This document shows, in pieces, positions 29,938-40,143 of a DNA stretch of 64,000 nucleotides (positions within the stretch are counted from its first letter, which is position 1; every line of letters begins with the position of its first letter). This stretch comes from an uncultured Opitutales bacterium (lineage in GTDB: Bacteria; Verrucomicrobiota; Verrucomicrobiia; Opitutales; UBA2995), in assembly GCA_938075565.1 (NCBI GenBank), contig CALJGU010000050.1, positions 31,169 to 95,168 on the forward strand, given 5' to 3'. The position numbers and the translations under genes were made by a program. The notes beneath the pieces were generated by a model. That model had not been told where the DNA came from, made no database searches, and saw only the letters and a list, made by a program, of their open reading frames with translations.

Positions 29938-30782
29938 AAAAATCGATCAGCATCTGGTCCTTCTATGGTGACTGGGACTTAAAACAAAAATTCCAAATTG
30001 CAAAGGATACAGGGTTCTCAGGCTTCGAAATCGATGTCAGCGCTGACGGACCCATTACCCTCGATTCCACGGATGAGGATCTCGATGCAATCGCAGAACA
30101 AGCCAGCGAGGCAGGCATCACACTGAGTGGTGTAGCTACGGGTATGTATTGGGAATTCAACCCGGCAAGCGGCAAAGACGAAACACGAGCCAAGGCCCAG
30201 CAGGTATTAGAAAAGCAACTACGAGTCGCCTCACACCTGCACATCGACACCATTCTGGTTGTTCCAGGAGCGGTGGGAGCCGATTTCATTCCTGGAGGTG
30301 AAGAGATTCCATATGATCTGGCGCTCGAACGAGCAACCGATTTCATCAGGTCTGCTGTTCCGCTCGCCGAAGAACTGGGAGTCAACATCGGGATCGAAAA
30401 TGTCTGGAACAAGTTCTTGCTAAGCCCGCTCGAGATGAAGGTTTTCATCGATCAATTCGATACGCCTCATGTGGGAAGTTATTTCGACGTCGGCAACGTC
30501 CTCGCTACTGGCTACCCCGAACACTGGATATCCATCCTGGGGCAACGCATCAAACGCGTTCACTTCAAAGATTACCGAAAAGCCGTAGGCACTGTGGATG
30601 GCTTTTGTGATCTCCTATCTGGTGATGTCAATTGGCCTGCAGTCATGACATCACTTGCGGAAGTGGGATACGATGGCTGGGTAGCTGCAGAAATGATTCC
30701 GCCCGTTCCCTTTTACAAATACGCTCCCGAAACACTCATTGAAAACACCTCGCGTGCGATGGATAAGATATTTGCCATGTAA
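29934..30782 (+). CDS. Sugar phosphate isomerase/epimerase (xylose isomerase-like TIM barrel)
   Basis: GTG start overlapping the previous stop; FSGFEIDVS, IGIENVWNKFLLSPLEM, VGSYFDVGNVL, RVHFKDYRK. Confidence 0.88.
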   Translation: MKKSISIWSFYGDWDLKQKFQIAKDTGFSGFEIDVSADGPITLDSTDEDLDAIAEQASEAGITLSGVATGMYWEFNPASGKDETRAKAQQVLEKQLRVASHLHIDTILVVPGAVGADFIPGGEEIPYDLALERATDFIRSAVPLAEELGVNIGIENVWNKFLLSPLEMKVFIDQFDTPHVGSYFDVGNVLATGYPEHWISILGQRIKRVHFKDYRKAVGTVDGFCDLLSGDVNWPAVMTSLAEVGYDGWVAAEMIPPVPFYKYAPETLIENTSRAMDKIFAM

Positions 30783-30876
30783 GCGGAAATGGTGAGTATA
30801 TCAGCACATCTTCAATCACCCCAGTTCGTCTCTCCATTCTTTACTCTATAAGCTCGTACCCAACCCCATTTAAATA

Positions 30877-32658
30877 ATGCATCTCGAAACCCTGGATTGG
30901 ATCTTCATCATCGGCTACTTTTTGGCTGTTATCGCCGTAGGACTCTTAGTAGCCAAAGCAGCAGGAAAAGATAGTGGCCAGTTTTTCCTGGGAGGTCGGC
31001 AAATGCCCTGGTGGTTACTCGGCTTTTCGATGGTCGCAACCACCTTCTCTACCGATACACCGAACCTGGTAACAGACATTGTCCGTCAAAACGGAGTCGC
31101 AGGTAACTGGGTGTGGTGGGCCTTTCTCATCACAGGCATGGTCACGGTTTTCCTTTTCGCCAAATTGTGGCGTCGCTCAGAAGTGCTGACAGATATCGAA
31201 TTTTACGAGCTTCGCTATAGCGGAAAGAGTGCGGCGTTCCTGCGTGGATTTCGTGCCATCTATCTCGGCGTGTTCTTCAATGTCATGATCATGGCTTCCG
31301 TTTCTCTCGCTGCGATCAAGATTGGCGGAGTGATGCTAGGGCTGAGCCCCATGCAATCGATACTCTGGGCCGGACTGGCAACTGTCATCTTCTCTTCCGC
31401 GGGTGGTTTTCGTGGCGTTGTGTTCACCGACTGTCTTCTGTTTGTCATCGCAATGGTGGGATCCATCGCAGCAGCCTATTTTGCCATCGGTCATGCAGAC
31501 ATTGGCTCCCTTTCAGCCTTGTTGGAACATCCCAATGTTGCGGACAAGCTCAGCTTCCTCCCCCCGACCGGCGGTGAAGGGGCTACTTCAGATCAAAATC
31601 TCAATCTCTGGATGACCTTGATTATCATTCCACTGGTCGTGCAATGGTGGAGCGTTTGGTATCCGGGAGCAGAACCTGGCGGTGGAGGTTACGTCGCCCA
31701 ACGTATGCTCGCGGCCAAAGATGAGAAACATGCTACCGGCGCGGTTCTATTTTTCAATTTCGCTCACTACGGACTAAGACCCTGGCCGTGGATTCTTGTC
31801 GCTCTAGCTTCTTTGGTTGTTTTCCCAACATTGGATGATATCCAAGCGGCATTCCCTGGCCTCGACCCGAGCACTATCGGACATGATCTCGCCTACCCAG
31901 CCATGCTTACTTTCTTACCCAATGGCTGGCTTGGACTGGTACTGGCTTCACTCGTAGCCGCTTACATGTCCACCATTTCGACCCATCTAAATTGGGGATC
32001 CTCCTACATCGCCAACGACTTCTACAAACGCTTCATGAATCCGGAAGCGACCGAGAAACAATTGGTCACTGTCGGCCGTATATCGACAGTCATTATGATG
32101 ATCCTCGCCGGACTCCTAGCGCTGCAGTTGCAGAATGCGTTGGATACTTTTCAGATCCTCCTCCAGGTGGGCGCTGGCACCGGTTTAATATTCATGCTTC
32201 GCTGGTTCTGGTGGCGAATTAATGCCTTCAGTGAACTGAGCGCCATGATCGCGTCATTTATCTTTGCTGTTGCATTCAGGACCATTGATCACGGCATGCC
32301 CTGGTGGATGGAACTCATCTTGAGTGTTGGCCTTACCACCGTCGTCTGGCTGGTGGTCACTTTTATGACTCCTGCAACCGATGAGTCTGTCCTCAAATCA
32401 TTTTACCAAAAGGTTCATCCAGCTGGGAACGGATGGAATCCTATTAGGAAACTTCTCGGCGATAGTAGTCCACCGAATGAATCTATTGCCCCGCAAATTG
32501 GATCCATGCTCATGGGTACTATTTCCGTATATGGATTTCTATTCGGGATCGGAAAGATCATCTATGGTTCGACCCTGACAGGATTAATTCTCCTGCTTAT
32601 TGCAGCAGCCTTAGGCTACAAAATAATCTCTACGCATTCAGCAAAGCAGGCGGCATGA
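30877..32658 (+). CDS. Sodium:solute symporter (SSS) family protein
   Basis: DWIFIIGYFLAVIAVGLLVAKAAGKDSGQFFLGGRQMPWWLLGFSMVATTFSTDTP; many TMs. Confidence 0.92.
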   Translation: MHLETLDWIFIIGYFLAVIAVGLLVAKAAGKDSGQFFLGGRQMPWWLLGFSMVATTFSTDTPNLVTDIVRQNGVAGNWVWWAFLITGMVTVFLFAKLWRRSEVLTDIEFYELRYSGKSAAFLRGFRAIYLGVFFNVMIMASVSLAAIKIGGVMLGLSPMQSILWAGLATVIFSSAGGFRGVVFTDCLLFVIAMVGSIAAAYFAIGHADIGSLSALLEHPNVADKLSFLPPTGGEGATSDQNLNLWMTLIIIPLVVQWWSVWYPGAEPGGGGYVAQRMLAAKDEKHATGAVLFFNFAHYGLRPWPWILVALASLVVFPTLDDIQAAFPGLDPSTIGHDLAYPAMLTFLPNGWLGLVLASLVAAYMSTISTHLNWGSSYIANDFYKRFMNPEATEKQLVTVGRISTVIMMILAGLLALQLQNALDTFQILLQVGAGTGLIFMLRWFWWRINAFSELSAMIASFIFAVAFRTIDHGMPWWMELILSVGLTTVVWLVVTFMTPATDESVLKSFYQKVHPAGNGWNPIRKLLGDSSPPNESIAPQIGSMLMGTISVYGFLFGIGKIIYGSTLTGLILLLIAAALGYKIISTHSAKQAA

Positions 32659-34175
32659 CTCAATCACTACAACTGCTAGTTTTATGCACAGCGGCAATCC
32701 TCTACACTGGCTGTGGATCCAAAGGGGAAAAAGCAGCCAGCCCCAAGAAATCCAAACCCAACATTATCCTGATCGTTTCGGACGATCAAGGCTACGGGGA
32801 TCTTTCCGTTGCTGGTATTCTGGACGACGTGTCCACACCGCACATAGACAAGCTCGCTTCCCAGGGCACACGCTTCACTCAAGCCTACGCCAGCTCGCCT
32901 ATCTGTAACACCTCACGTTGCGCTATCATCACTGGAGTCTACCAACAACGCTTCGGCATGCAGTGGTATGGAGGCCCCGGAATTTCTAACTGGGATCAAC
33001 CCACTATGGCGGAACTCCTCAAAGAGGCTGGCTACAACAATGGCTATGTCGGCAAAGTTCACTACGGCTCGCCCAATGGACCTGGCGCCAGGAACTTCCC
33101 AATGGAACATGGGTTCGACGAATTTTTCGGATCCGAAAATGCTCGTATTCATTATATGATACACAACCAAGAGGCGATTGATGCATTCGATGAAGCTCGG
33201 GCTAAGAATCCAGCACCAAGCAACTCCTGGGGAATGGGTCCCTTTCGTGATGGGGTTGATGAAGTGGACATGGAAGGCATGAGTACTGAGATCTTCGGAG
33301 AGAAAGCCCGTGACTTTGTGAGTCGTAATCAGGATGAACCGTTCTTTCTCTACCTCTCATTCAACGCCGTTCACAATTTTACCCATCAATTGCCTGATGA
33401 GTATTTGGAAGAACACGGACTGGAAGACTATGGCGATTGGGATCCTTCGAAGGAACCTTACCTGGATTGGTACTATCGTTCCCGCCGTCCAAACAATCCG
33501 GAAGGTCGAGCTCACTATCTTGGACAACTCCACTACCTCGATCAGGAGGTCGGTCGACTCGTAGACCATGTAGACCAACTCGGTTTGCGTGAAGACACCC
33601 TGATTGTTTATATCGGAGATAATGGTGGCTCACGCCCTATCTATGCGGAGAACACTCCCCTTCGAGGAAGTAAGTTCACGCTCTACGAAGGCGGCACACG
33701 CGTCCATCTTATCGTTAGTCAGCCTGGCAGCTTGCCCGAGAATCAGGTCTCCCACAATGTCGTAAGCGCTTTAGATCTATTACCTACCTTTCTTACGGCC
33801 TCTGGGCAAAGCACGCCTGAGTTTGCTGATGGAATCGATTTGTTTCCAATTCTCACAAATGAGGATCCCGATCACCAACACGATGTTCTCCACTGGAAGA
33901 CCGCGGATGAATGGTCTGTCCGCCAAGGCGATTGGAAATTGCACACCGTCCATGGTCCCGGAGCTTCTCCAACTGAAAAGGTTGAACTCGAGCAAGGCGT
34001 GTTCCTTCGAAACCTGAGAACGAATCCCTCGGAATCCACGAATTTCGCAAAGGAGTATCCAGAAATCCTTACCAAACTCCAAGGCCTCCACGAAGGCTGG
34101 GAAGCTAAGCTCCCAGTAAGCACGAGCAATGTTCCGTCAGCAACCGAATGGGCTGACGAGAAAGGCAAAAAATAA
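32655..34175 (+). CDS. Sulfatase (S1-type) lipoprotein with atypical maturation motif CNTSR
   Basis: Lipobox LYTGC; KPNIILIVSDDQGYGDLSVAG; SSPICNTSRCAIITG; codons for CNTSR at 32904-32918. Confidence 0.9.
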   Translation: MTQSLQLLVLCTAAILYTGCGSKGEKAASPKKSKPNIILIVSDDQGYGDLSVAGILDDVSTPHIDKLASQGTRFTQAYASSPICNTSRCAIITGVYQQRFGMQWYGGPGISNWDQPTMAELLKEAGYNNGYVGKVHYGSPNGPGARNFPMEHGFDEFFGSENARIHYMIHNQEAIDAFDEARAKNPAPSNSWGMGPFRDGVDEVDMEGMSTEIFGEKARDFVSRNQDEPFFLYLSFNAVHNFTHQLPDEYLEEHGLEDYGDWDPSKEPYLDWYYRSRRPNNPEGRAHYLGQLHYLDQEVGRLVDHVDQLGLREDTLIVYIGDNGGSRPIYAENTPLRGSKFTLYEGGTRVHLIVSQPGSLPENQVSHNVVSALDLLPTFLTASGQSTPEFADGIDLFPILTNEDPDHQHDVLHWKTADEWSVRQGDWKLHTVHGPGASPTEKVELEQGVFLRNLRTNPSESTNFAKEYPEILTKLQGLHEGWEAKLPVSTSNVPSATEWADEKGKK

Positions 34176-34207
34176 CTTTTCCTAAGAAATAACTTCACCG
34201 ACATATC

Positions 34208-35608
34208 ATGAACTTCTTCAACGATTCTCGACGCGGCTTTTTCAAGAAAGTCACTGGATTAACAGCTGGCGTCTTGGCCGCATCCAACAGCCGCTTGGCC
34301 GCCGCGCCGGCAAAGCCATCGGGTGCAAGATACATGGGTGACTTTATAGCACCCAAGCTTGAGACCGTACGTATCGCCTTCATAGGGGTAGGTGCACGTG
34401 GAGTGGGTCATGCTAAACAGTTAGCAGCCATCGAAGGCACAGAAGTGGTTGCCATAGCAGATCTCTACGAAGATCTCGCCCAACGCTCACTGAAAAACTG
34501 TGAGGAAGCCGGCAACGGCGAGCGACACAAGTCTATCAAACTTTACCACGGTAAGAAAAACGGCTGGAAGAAAATGCTTCGCGAAGTGAAGCCTGACGCG
34601 GTCGTCATTGCTACCCCCTGGAAAGATCATGCACCCATGGCCATTGAAGCCATGAAGCAAGGTTCACATGCATTTGTAGAGGTACCACTCGGCCTTACCA
34701 ATGAGGAGCTTTGGGAATTGGTCGATACTTCCGAAACGACCGGCAAGCACTGTATGATGATGGAAAACGTCAATTACGGTCGGGAAGAGCTCCTTTATCT
34801 TAATCTGTGCCGGAAGGGAATCATTGGCGAACTCCTTCATGCAGAAGCCGCCTACATTCATGAGCTTCGTTTTCAAATGAATGAGGTCGAGCGTGGCACC
34901 GGTAGCTGGAGAACCTTTCATTACGCCATGCGCAATGCCAACCTCTACCCAACCCACGGACTCGGACCCGTCGCTCAGTATATGAACCTGGGGCGTGGAG
35001 AGGACAACTTTGATCGCCTGGTTTCATTTTCATCTCCGGGCAAAGGCCGAGCCTTGTATGCGGAAAAGAACTACCCAGCTGACCATCAATGGAATCAGCT
35101 CAGTTACGAAGGGGGCGACATAAATACCTCCATCATAAAAACCACGCTCGGCCGGACCGTCATGGTCCAGTGGGATGAAACCAGTCCTCGCCCCTACTCT
35201 CGCCACAATTTGATTCAAGGAACCAAGGGAACGCTTGCTGGCTTCCCCACTCGCGTCGCACTTGAAGGTGGAGTACCCGGAGCGACCAAAGATCATCACA
35301 GGTGGGCACAGGGAGAAGGATTACAGGCATTTATGGAGGAGCACGATCACCCACTCTACAAACGCATGGGCTCTTTGGCTGAACGCATGGGTGGCCATGG
35401 TGGTATGGACTTCCTCATGCGCTATCGAATGGTGGAATGCTTGCGCAAGGGCGAGCCTCTCGATCAGAATCTTTACGAAGGTTGTTTCTGGAGTGCGGTT
35501 ACACCTCTGAGCGAGGCATCCATTCTGGAACATGGCTCTTCACAGAAATTCCCTGATTTTACCCGCGGACAGTGGAGAAAAACACAACCACTCGGCATCG
35601 TCTCCTAA
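34208..35608 (+). CDS. Gfo/Idh/MocA-fold glycoside hydrolase, GH109-like (alpha-N-acetylgalactosaminidase type)
   Basis: TAT-like signal; IGVGARGVGHAKQLA; LYPTHGLGPVAQYMNLGRGEDNFDRLVS is the recalled GH109 signature. Confidence 0.85.
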   Translation: MNFFNDSRRGFFKKVTGLTAGVLAASNSRLAAAPAKPSGARYMGDFIAPKLETVRIAFIGVGARGVGHAKQLAAIEGTEVVAIADLYEDLAQRSLKNCEEAGNGERHKSIKLYHGKKNGWKKMLREVKPDAVVIATPWKDHAPMAIEAMKQGSHAFVEVPLGLTNEELWELVDTSETTGKHCMMMENVNYGREELLYLNLCRKGIIGELLHAEAAYIHELRFQMNEVERGTGSWRTFHYAMRNANLYPTHGLGPVAQYMNLGRGEDNFDRLVSFSSPGKGRALYAEKNYPADHQWNQLSYEGGDINTSIIKTTLGRTVMVQWDETSPRPYSRHNLIQGTKGTLAGFPTRVALEGGVPGATKDHHRWAQGEGLQAFMEEHDHPLYKRMGSLAERMGGHGGMDFLMRYRMVECLRKGEPLDQNLYEGCFWSAVTPLSEASILEHGSSQKFPDFTRGQWRKTQPLGIVS

Positions 35609-35625
35609 TCTGAATCCCTCGACCA

Positions 35626-36768
35626 ATGAGCGAACCCAATTCTCCAGTTGAGCAACCAGCGAGATTACTGTCGCTGGATCTGTTTCGGGGATTGGTCATG
35701 TTCCTCTTGGTAGCTGAAGGGGCTGGCATTTATAGAGCGCTCTCAAGCGGCGGCAACAAGGATGGTCTGTTAGGCTCCTTGCTCATTCAGTTCACTCATC
35801 ATCCCTGGCATGGCCTTCGTGCCTGGGATCTGGTCCAACCCGCCTTCATGTTTATCGTAGGAGTAGCGATGGTCTACTCTATCAACAAACGCGTAAGCCA
35901 AGGAGACGCATGGGGAACGATTGGGAAACACATCTATATTCGCTGTCTTCTCCTACTGGCGTTCGGAACAGGACTACATTGTATATACGCCGGAGAGATG
36001 GTGTGGATATTACGCAATGTGCTAGCACAATTGGCCTTCACGATTCTGTTCACTTTCCTAATTTTCCGAATGCCTAGGAAAACCCAACTGGGCATTTCAA
36101 TTGGGCTCATACTCCTTACGGATATCACCTACCGAGTCTTTTCCGTGGAAGGGTTTAACAACCCATACACGCCAGGCGAGAACTTCGGAACCTGGATGGA
36201 TACGGTCTTGAGAAATCCAATTTCTACTCAAGGTCACTGGGTAGCGATCAATGCAATACCCACAACAGCCCATACTATTTGGGGAGCCTTAGTCGGGCGG
36301 CTTCTATGCAGCGAAAAGTCAGCCCAAGAAAAACTTAAAATACTCATATACGCGGGTCTCGGAGGACTAGCTCTGGGATATCTCATGAATTGGGGATTCG
36401 GAAGCGACACCTTGAAGATCCCCATCATCAAACGCATTTGCACGGGTTCATTCATTTATGCGAGTGGTGGTTGGTGCCTGCTCATCCTGGCTCTGTTTTA
36501 TTATGCTATCGATCTGAAAGGCTGGAAGCCAAAGTGGCTCTACATCATCAATGTAGTCGGAACCAATTCCATTTTCATTTACCTGACAGCCCAGCTATTG
36601 GGAGGTCGATGGCTTAGACCCAACGTAGATATATTCAGTGAAGGCATTTTCGGAAGCATTGGCTTCAGCCCAGCCTGGGTACAACTTTTTACGGCTCTGG
36701 GAACTTGGTTTATACTTTGGTATTTGTGTCATTGGCTTTATCAGAGAAAGATCTTCCTAAAAATCTAA
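35626..36768 (+). CDS. DUF5009 / heparan-alpha-glucosaminide N-acetyltransferase (HGSNAT)-like membrane protein
   Basis: RLLSLDLFRGLVMFLLVAEGAG...QFTHHPWHGLRAWDLVQPAFMFIVGVAM; about 10 TMs. Confidence 0.82.
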   Translation: MSEPNSPVEQPARLLSLDLFRGLVMFLLVAEGAGIYRALSSGGNKDGLLGSLLIQFTHHPWHGLRAWDLVQPAFMFIVGVAMVYSINKRVSQGDAWGTIGKHIYIRCLLLLAFGTGLHCIYAGEMVWILRNVLAQLAFTILFTFLIFRMPRKTQLGISIGLILLTDITYRVFSVEGFNNPYTPGENFGTWMDTVLRNPISTQGHWVAINAIPTTAHTIWGALVGRLLCSEKSAQEKLKILIYAGLGGLALGYLMNWGFGSDTLKIPIIKRICTGSFIYASGGWCLLILALFYYAIDLKGWKPKWLYIINVVGTNSIFIYLTAQLLGGRWLRPNVDIFSEGIFGSIGFSPAWVQLFTALGTWFILWYLCHWLYQRKIFLKI

Positions 36769-36783
36769 CCTTAATCTCCTATC

Positions 36784-38334
36784 ATGAAGTCCATCATCCC
36801 CTTCTTGTTTGGCTCCGCAGTCATTCTATTTTTCACTGCCTGCTCATCGAAAGATTCAGCAGAAAGAAAATCCGATGCCAAGCCGCCCAACATTATTTAC
36901 ATTCTGGCCGATGACCTGGGCTACAACGAGCTGGGTTCCTACGGACAGGAATTAATTGAGACACCGCACCTGGACGCTCTGGCAGAACAGGGCATGCGTT
37001 TTACCCAACACTACTCCGGGTCGCCCGTTTGCGCCCCATCACGCTGCATACTCTTAACGGGCAAACACAGTGGCCATGCCTACATTCGCGGGAATGATGA
37101 ATGGAGTGAGCGCGGAGATACCTGGAATTTTGAAAAGGCGGTTGCAGACCCCAATCTTGAGGGACAACGACCCATCCCAGCCGGAACCAACACCATTGGA
37201 TCGCTACTACAAAGCGTGGGGTACAAAACCGGAATCGTCGGAAAGTGGGGGCTAGGCGCACCTCTCACGGAAGGCATTCCCAACAAGCAGGGATTCGATT
37301 TTTTCTACGGTTACAACTGCCAGCGTCAGGCACACACGTTTTACCCGGTTCATCTTTGGCGAAACGAAGAGAAACACATATTAGCAAATGAATTGGTTCC
37401 TCCCAGCACGCCTCTCGAAGACGAAGCCGATCCGAATGATGAAGCGAGTTATGCCAGATATCGGCTCACCGACTATACTCCTGAACTCATGTTGAATGAA
37501 GCAGTCGGCTTCATGAAGGAGAACCAAGACAATCCATTCTTCCTCTATTTTGCTTCTCCCATTCCCCATGTGCCTCTTCAAGCACCCCAACGCTGGGTCG
37601 ATCACTACAAAGAAAAGTTTGGAAAAGAAGAACCCTATATCGGTAACAAAAGCTACTACCCTAACCAAACTCCCAGAGCTACCTATGCAGCGATGGTCTC
37701 GTACCTCGACGAGAGCGTTGGAAAGCTGATTGAAACTTTAAAGGAAATGGGCCAATACGAAAATACGCTTATCGTCTTCTCCAGTGACAATGGCCCAACT
37801 TACAATGGCGGAAGTGACTCGGCATTCTTTGACAGCGCTGCACCCTTCAATAGCGCTTATGGCTGGGCCAAAGGATTTGTAAACGAAGGCGGCATCCGCG
37901 TACCTATGATCGCCAGCTGGCCAGGAACGATTAATCCAGGGCAAACCAGTGACCACATATCAGCCTTCTGGGATGTGCTACCTACCCTATGCGATGTGTC
38001 AGGGGCCGAGACTCCCACCGACACAGACGGTATCAGCTTTCTCCCTACCCTCCTGGGCCAAGAAGAACAAAAAGCCCACGAATTCCTCTATTGGGAATTC
38101 CCATCCTACACTGGGCAACAAGCCATTCGAATGGGCGATTGGAAAGGCATCCGCAAAAATATTTTTAAAGACAACTTGGACATTCAGCTCTTCAACCTGA
38201 CGGCCGACCCACGGGAGGAGATTGATGTAGCAGCAGCGAATCCAGAGATCGTTAGGAAGATGGAATTACTATTGGTGCAAGAGCATAAGCCTGCAGAACT
38301 AGAGAAATTTAAGATCTCACAGTTGGGAGACTAA
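36784..38334 (+). CDS. Sulfatase (S1) lipoprotein
   Basis: Lipobox FFTAC; PPNIIYILADDLGYNELGSYG; CAPSRCILLTGKHSGHAYIRGN. Confidence 0.95.
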   Translation: MKSIIPFLFGSAVILFFTACSSKDSAERKSDAKPPNIIYILADDLGYNELGSYGQELIETPHLDALAEQGMRFTQHYSGSPVCAPSRCILLTGKHSGHAYIRGNDEWSERGDTWNFEKAVADPNLEGQRPIPAGTNTIGSLLQSVGYKTGIVGKWGLGAPLTEGIPNKQGFDFFYGYNCQRQAHTFYPVHLWRNEEKHILANELVPPSTPLEDEADPNDEASYARYRLTDYTPELMLNEAVGFMKENQDNPFFLYFASPIPHVPLQAPQRWVDHYKEKFGKEEPYIGNKSYYPNQTPRATYAAMVSYLDESVGKLIETLKEMGQYENTLIVFSSDNGPTYNGGSDSAFFDSAAPFNSAYGWAKGFVNEGGIRVPMIASWPGTINPGQTSDHISAFWDVLPTLCDVSGAETPTDTDGISFLPTLLGQEEQKAHEFLYWEFPSYTGQQAIRMGDWKGIRKNIFKDNLDIQLFNLTADPREEIDVAAANPEIVRKMELLLVQEHKPAELEKFKISQLGD

Positions 38335-38338
38335 GCCT

Positions 38339-40117
38339 TTGATCAGGTTATTAGCTGTTCTCACAATCTTGCTCTGCCTTATTGGCTGCGGGAAAACCGA
38401 AACATCAAAGCTACCTTTCTCACCCACCTTTGTAGCGACCCCTCCCGCCAACGCCTTTCGCTCACTATGGAGAGCTCCTGACGGGAGCATCCATAGTCAT
38501 GGCTTTTTGGGTACCGCTAAAAGTCCCGAAGGTATCATTACCTTAGCTTCCAACGACGAAGGCCTGACATGGACACAGAACCCCTTCACCATCAAGCGAA
38601 CTGAGGATAAAGAAGATCCCTTTCATACCTATATCCCCACCAGTCTCAAACAGGACCCGACCACCGGGGACTGGTTAGCGATTATGGATGGGAAAGAACC
38701 TTACCTGACTCGCTGGAAAGGGGATCCCTGGGAAGTGACGCCCACTACACAGAAAATTACCGATCGGGCACTCATCATGATGCGCCCTCCTATCTTCATT
38801 CGGGATGGCTCACGTATCATCGCAGCCGGGCACAATCATTCCTTCAATCCGCTGGGTGGATGGACCAGCATCTACCATAGCGATAACGGTGGTGTTACCT
38901 GGCAGGATGCGCATCTGGAGAAAGTGCCGGATCATTCCATCACGCCACCTCACTTAGGGCTTCGTTGGCAAAACCCCGGCGTAGAGCCAACCATTGTTGA
39001 ACTCAAAGATGGTCGCCTCTGGTGCCTGCTTCGTACCTCTCTGGACAGACATTATGAAAGCTACTCGGAAGATGGAGGCGCTTCTTGGAGTCGACTGCGA
39101 CCTTCTCCCTTCTGGGGCACCATTACCATGAAGACATTCCATCGGCTTCCAGACGGTAGGCTGATGCTCATTTGGACCAATGCTACACCGCTTCCTGAAA
39201 CGCCTCACCACACTCGCGAGCAAGGCAAGAAGGACTGGGAGACCGGACGCCAGGAAGCCTTTACGAACCGCGATACTTTGCACGCTGCTCTCAGTTACGA
39301 CGAAGGCAAAACCTGGGTGGGCTTTCGCGAAATTCTTCGTAACCGATTGCGCAACGCACCGGACTTTGGGACCTCTCATGGAGGTGTAGGTCCCTCCAAC
39401 GACCGTAGTGTTCACCAATCCCAAGTCATTGATATAAAAGATGAGCGAGTCTTGATTCAAGCGGGGCAGCATCCGGCTTTGAGAAGCCTGCTCATTATGC
39501 ACCCCGATTGGCTGTTGGAGAAACAGCAAGCAGATGATTTTTCTCAAGGACTCGACGCCTGGCACGTCCAACAATTCAAAGCGGGAGTCGTCGGGCATTG
39601 CGCCTACAACCGACAATCCGGGGCTATACTCGTGCCCAACCCATCCAACCCCGATCAACAAGTTCTTTCACTCAAACATATTCCCGACGACAGCTTGATC
39701 AGCTCGCCCCAGGGAGCTCTTTGGAATTTTCCTGTTGGTAGAAGCGGAACGCTAAAAACCAGTGTTTATCTCCCTAGTGGCAGCAAGGGCGGCGTCATTG
39801 CCTTAAACGACCGGTGGCTCGCTCCCATTGACGATCAAGTTCGGACAGTCGCTCCACTCCTCATCCAAATCCAAGAGGATGGCACCATCCAAGACACCAC
39901 AATTCGCCTGACACCCGACACCTGGCACTCACTGGAAATCAGTTGGTCTTACGAGGATGAATCCGCACAAATCACGCTGGATGGCCAAAGCTCTCATCTA
40001 GCCTTCACCCACTCCCCCATCCTTCCACACGGTTTTTCCTATCTCCACTTGCAAAGTAGCCTCGAATCAGACGAAGATGGGTTCTTGATTGGACCGGTTT
40101 CGGTCCAAGTGGATTAG
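38339..40117 (+). CDS. BNR/Asp-box sialidase-like lipoprotein
   Basis: TTG start; LCLIGC lipobox; Asp-box-like SNDEGLTW, SDNGGVTW, SEDGGASW, SYDEGKTW. Confidence 0.82.
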   Translation: MIRLLAVLTILLCLIGCGKTETSKLPFSPTFVATPPANAFRSLWRAPDGSIHSHGFLGTAKSPEGIITLASNDEGLTWTQNPFTIKRTEDKEDPFHTYIPTSLKQDPTTGDWLAIMDGKEPYLTRWKGDPWEVTPTTQKITDRALIMMRPPIFIRDGSRIIAAGHNHSFNPLGGWTSIYHSDNGGVTWQDAHLEKVPDHSITPPHLGLRWQNPGVEPTIVELKDGRLWCLLRTSLDRHYESYSEDGGASWSRLRPSPFWGTITMKTFHRLPDGRLMLIWTNATPLPETPHHTREQGKKDWETGRQEAFTNRDTLHAALSYDEGKTWVGFREILRNRLRNAPDFGTSHGGVGPSNDRSVHQSQVIDIKDERVLIQAGQHPALRSLLIMHPDWLLEKQQADDFSQGLDAWHVQQFKAGVVGHCAYNRQSGAILVPNPSNPDQQVLSLKHIPDDSLISSPQGALWNFPVGRSGTLKTSVYLPSGSKGGVIALNDRWLAPIDDQVRTVAPLLIQIQEDGTIQDTTIRLTPDTWHSLEISWSYEDESAQITLDGQSSHLAFTHSPILPHGFSYLHLQSSLESDEDGFLIGPVSVQVD

Positions 40118-40143
40118 TCAAATTTACCCTACTAGATTATCTT

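Noticed and set aside
38954-39661. 235-aa reverse ORF inside the sialidase-like gene
   Set aside because: Antisense shadow of the Asp-box protein; low-complexity, unrecognisable translation.
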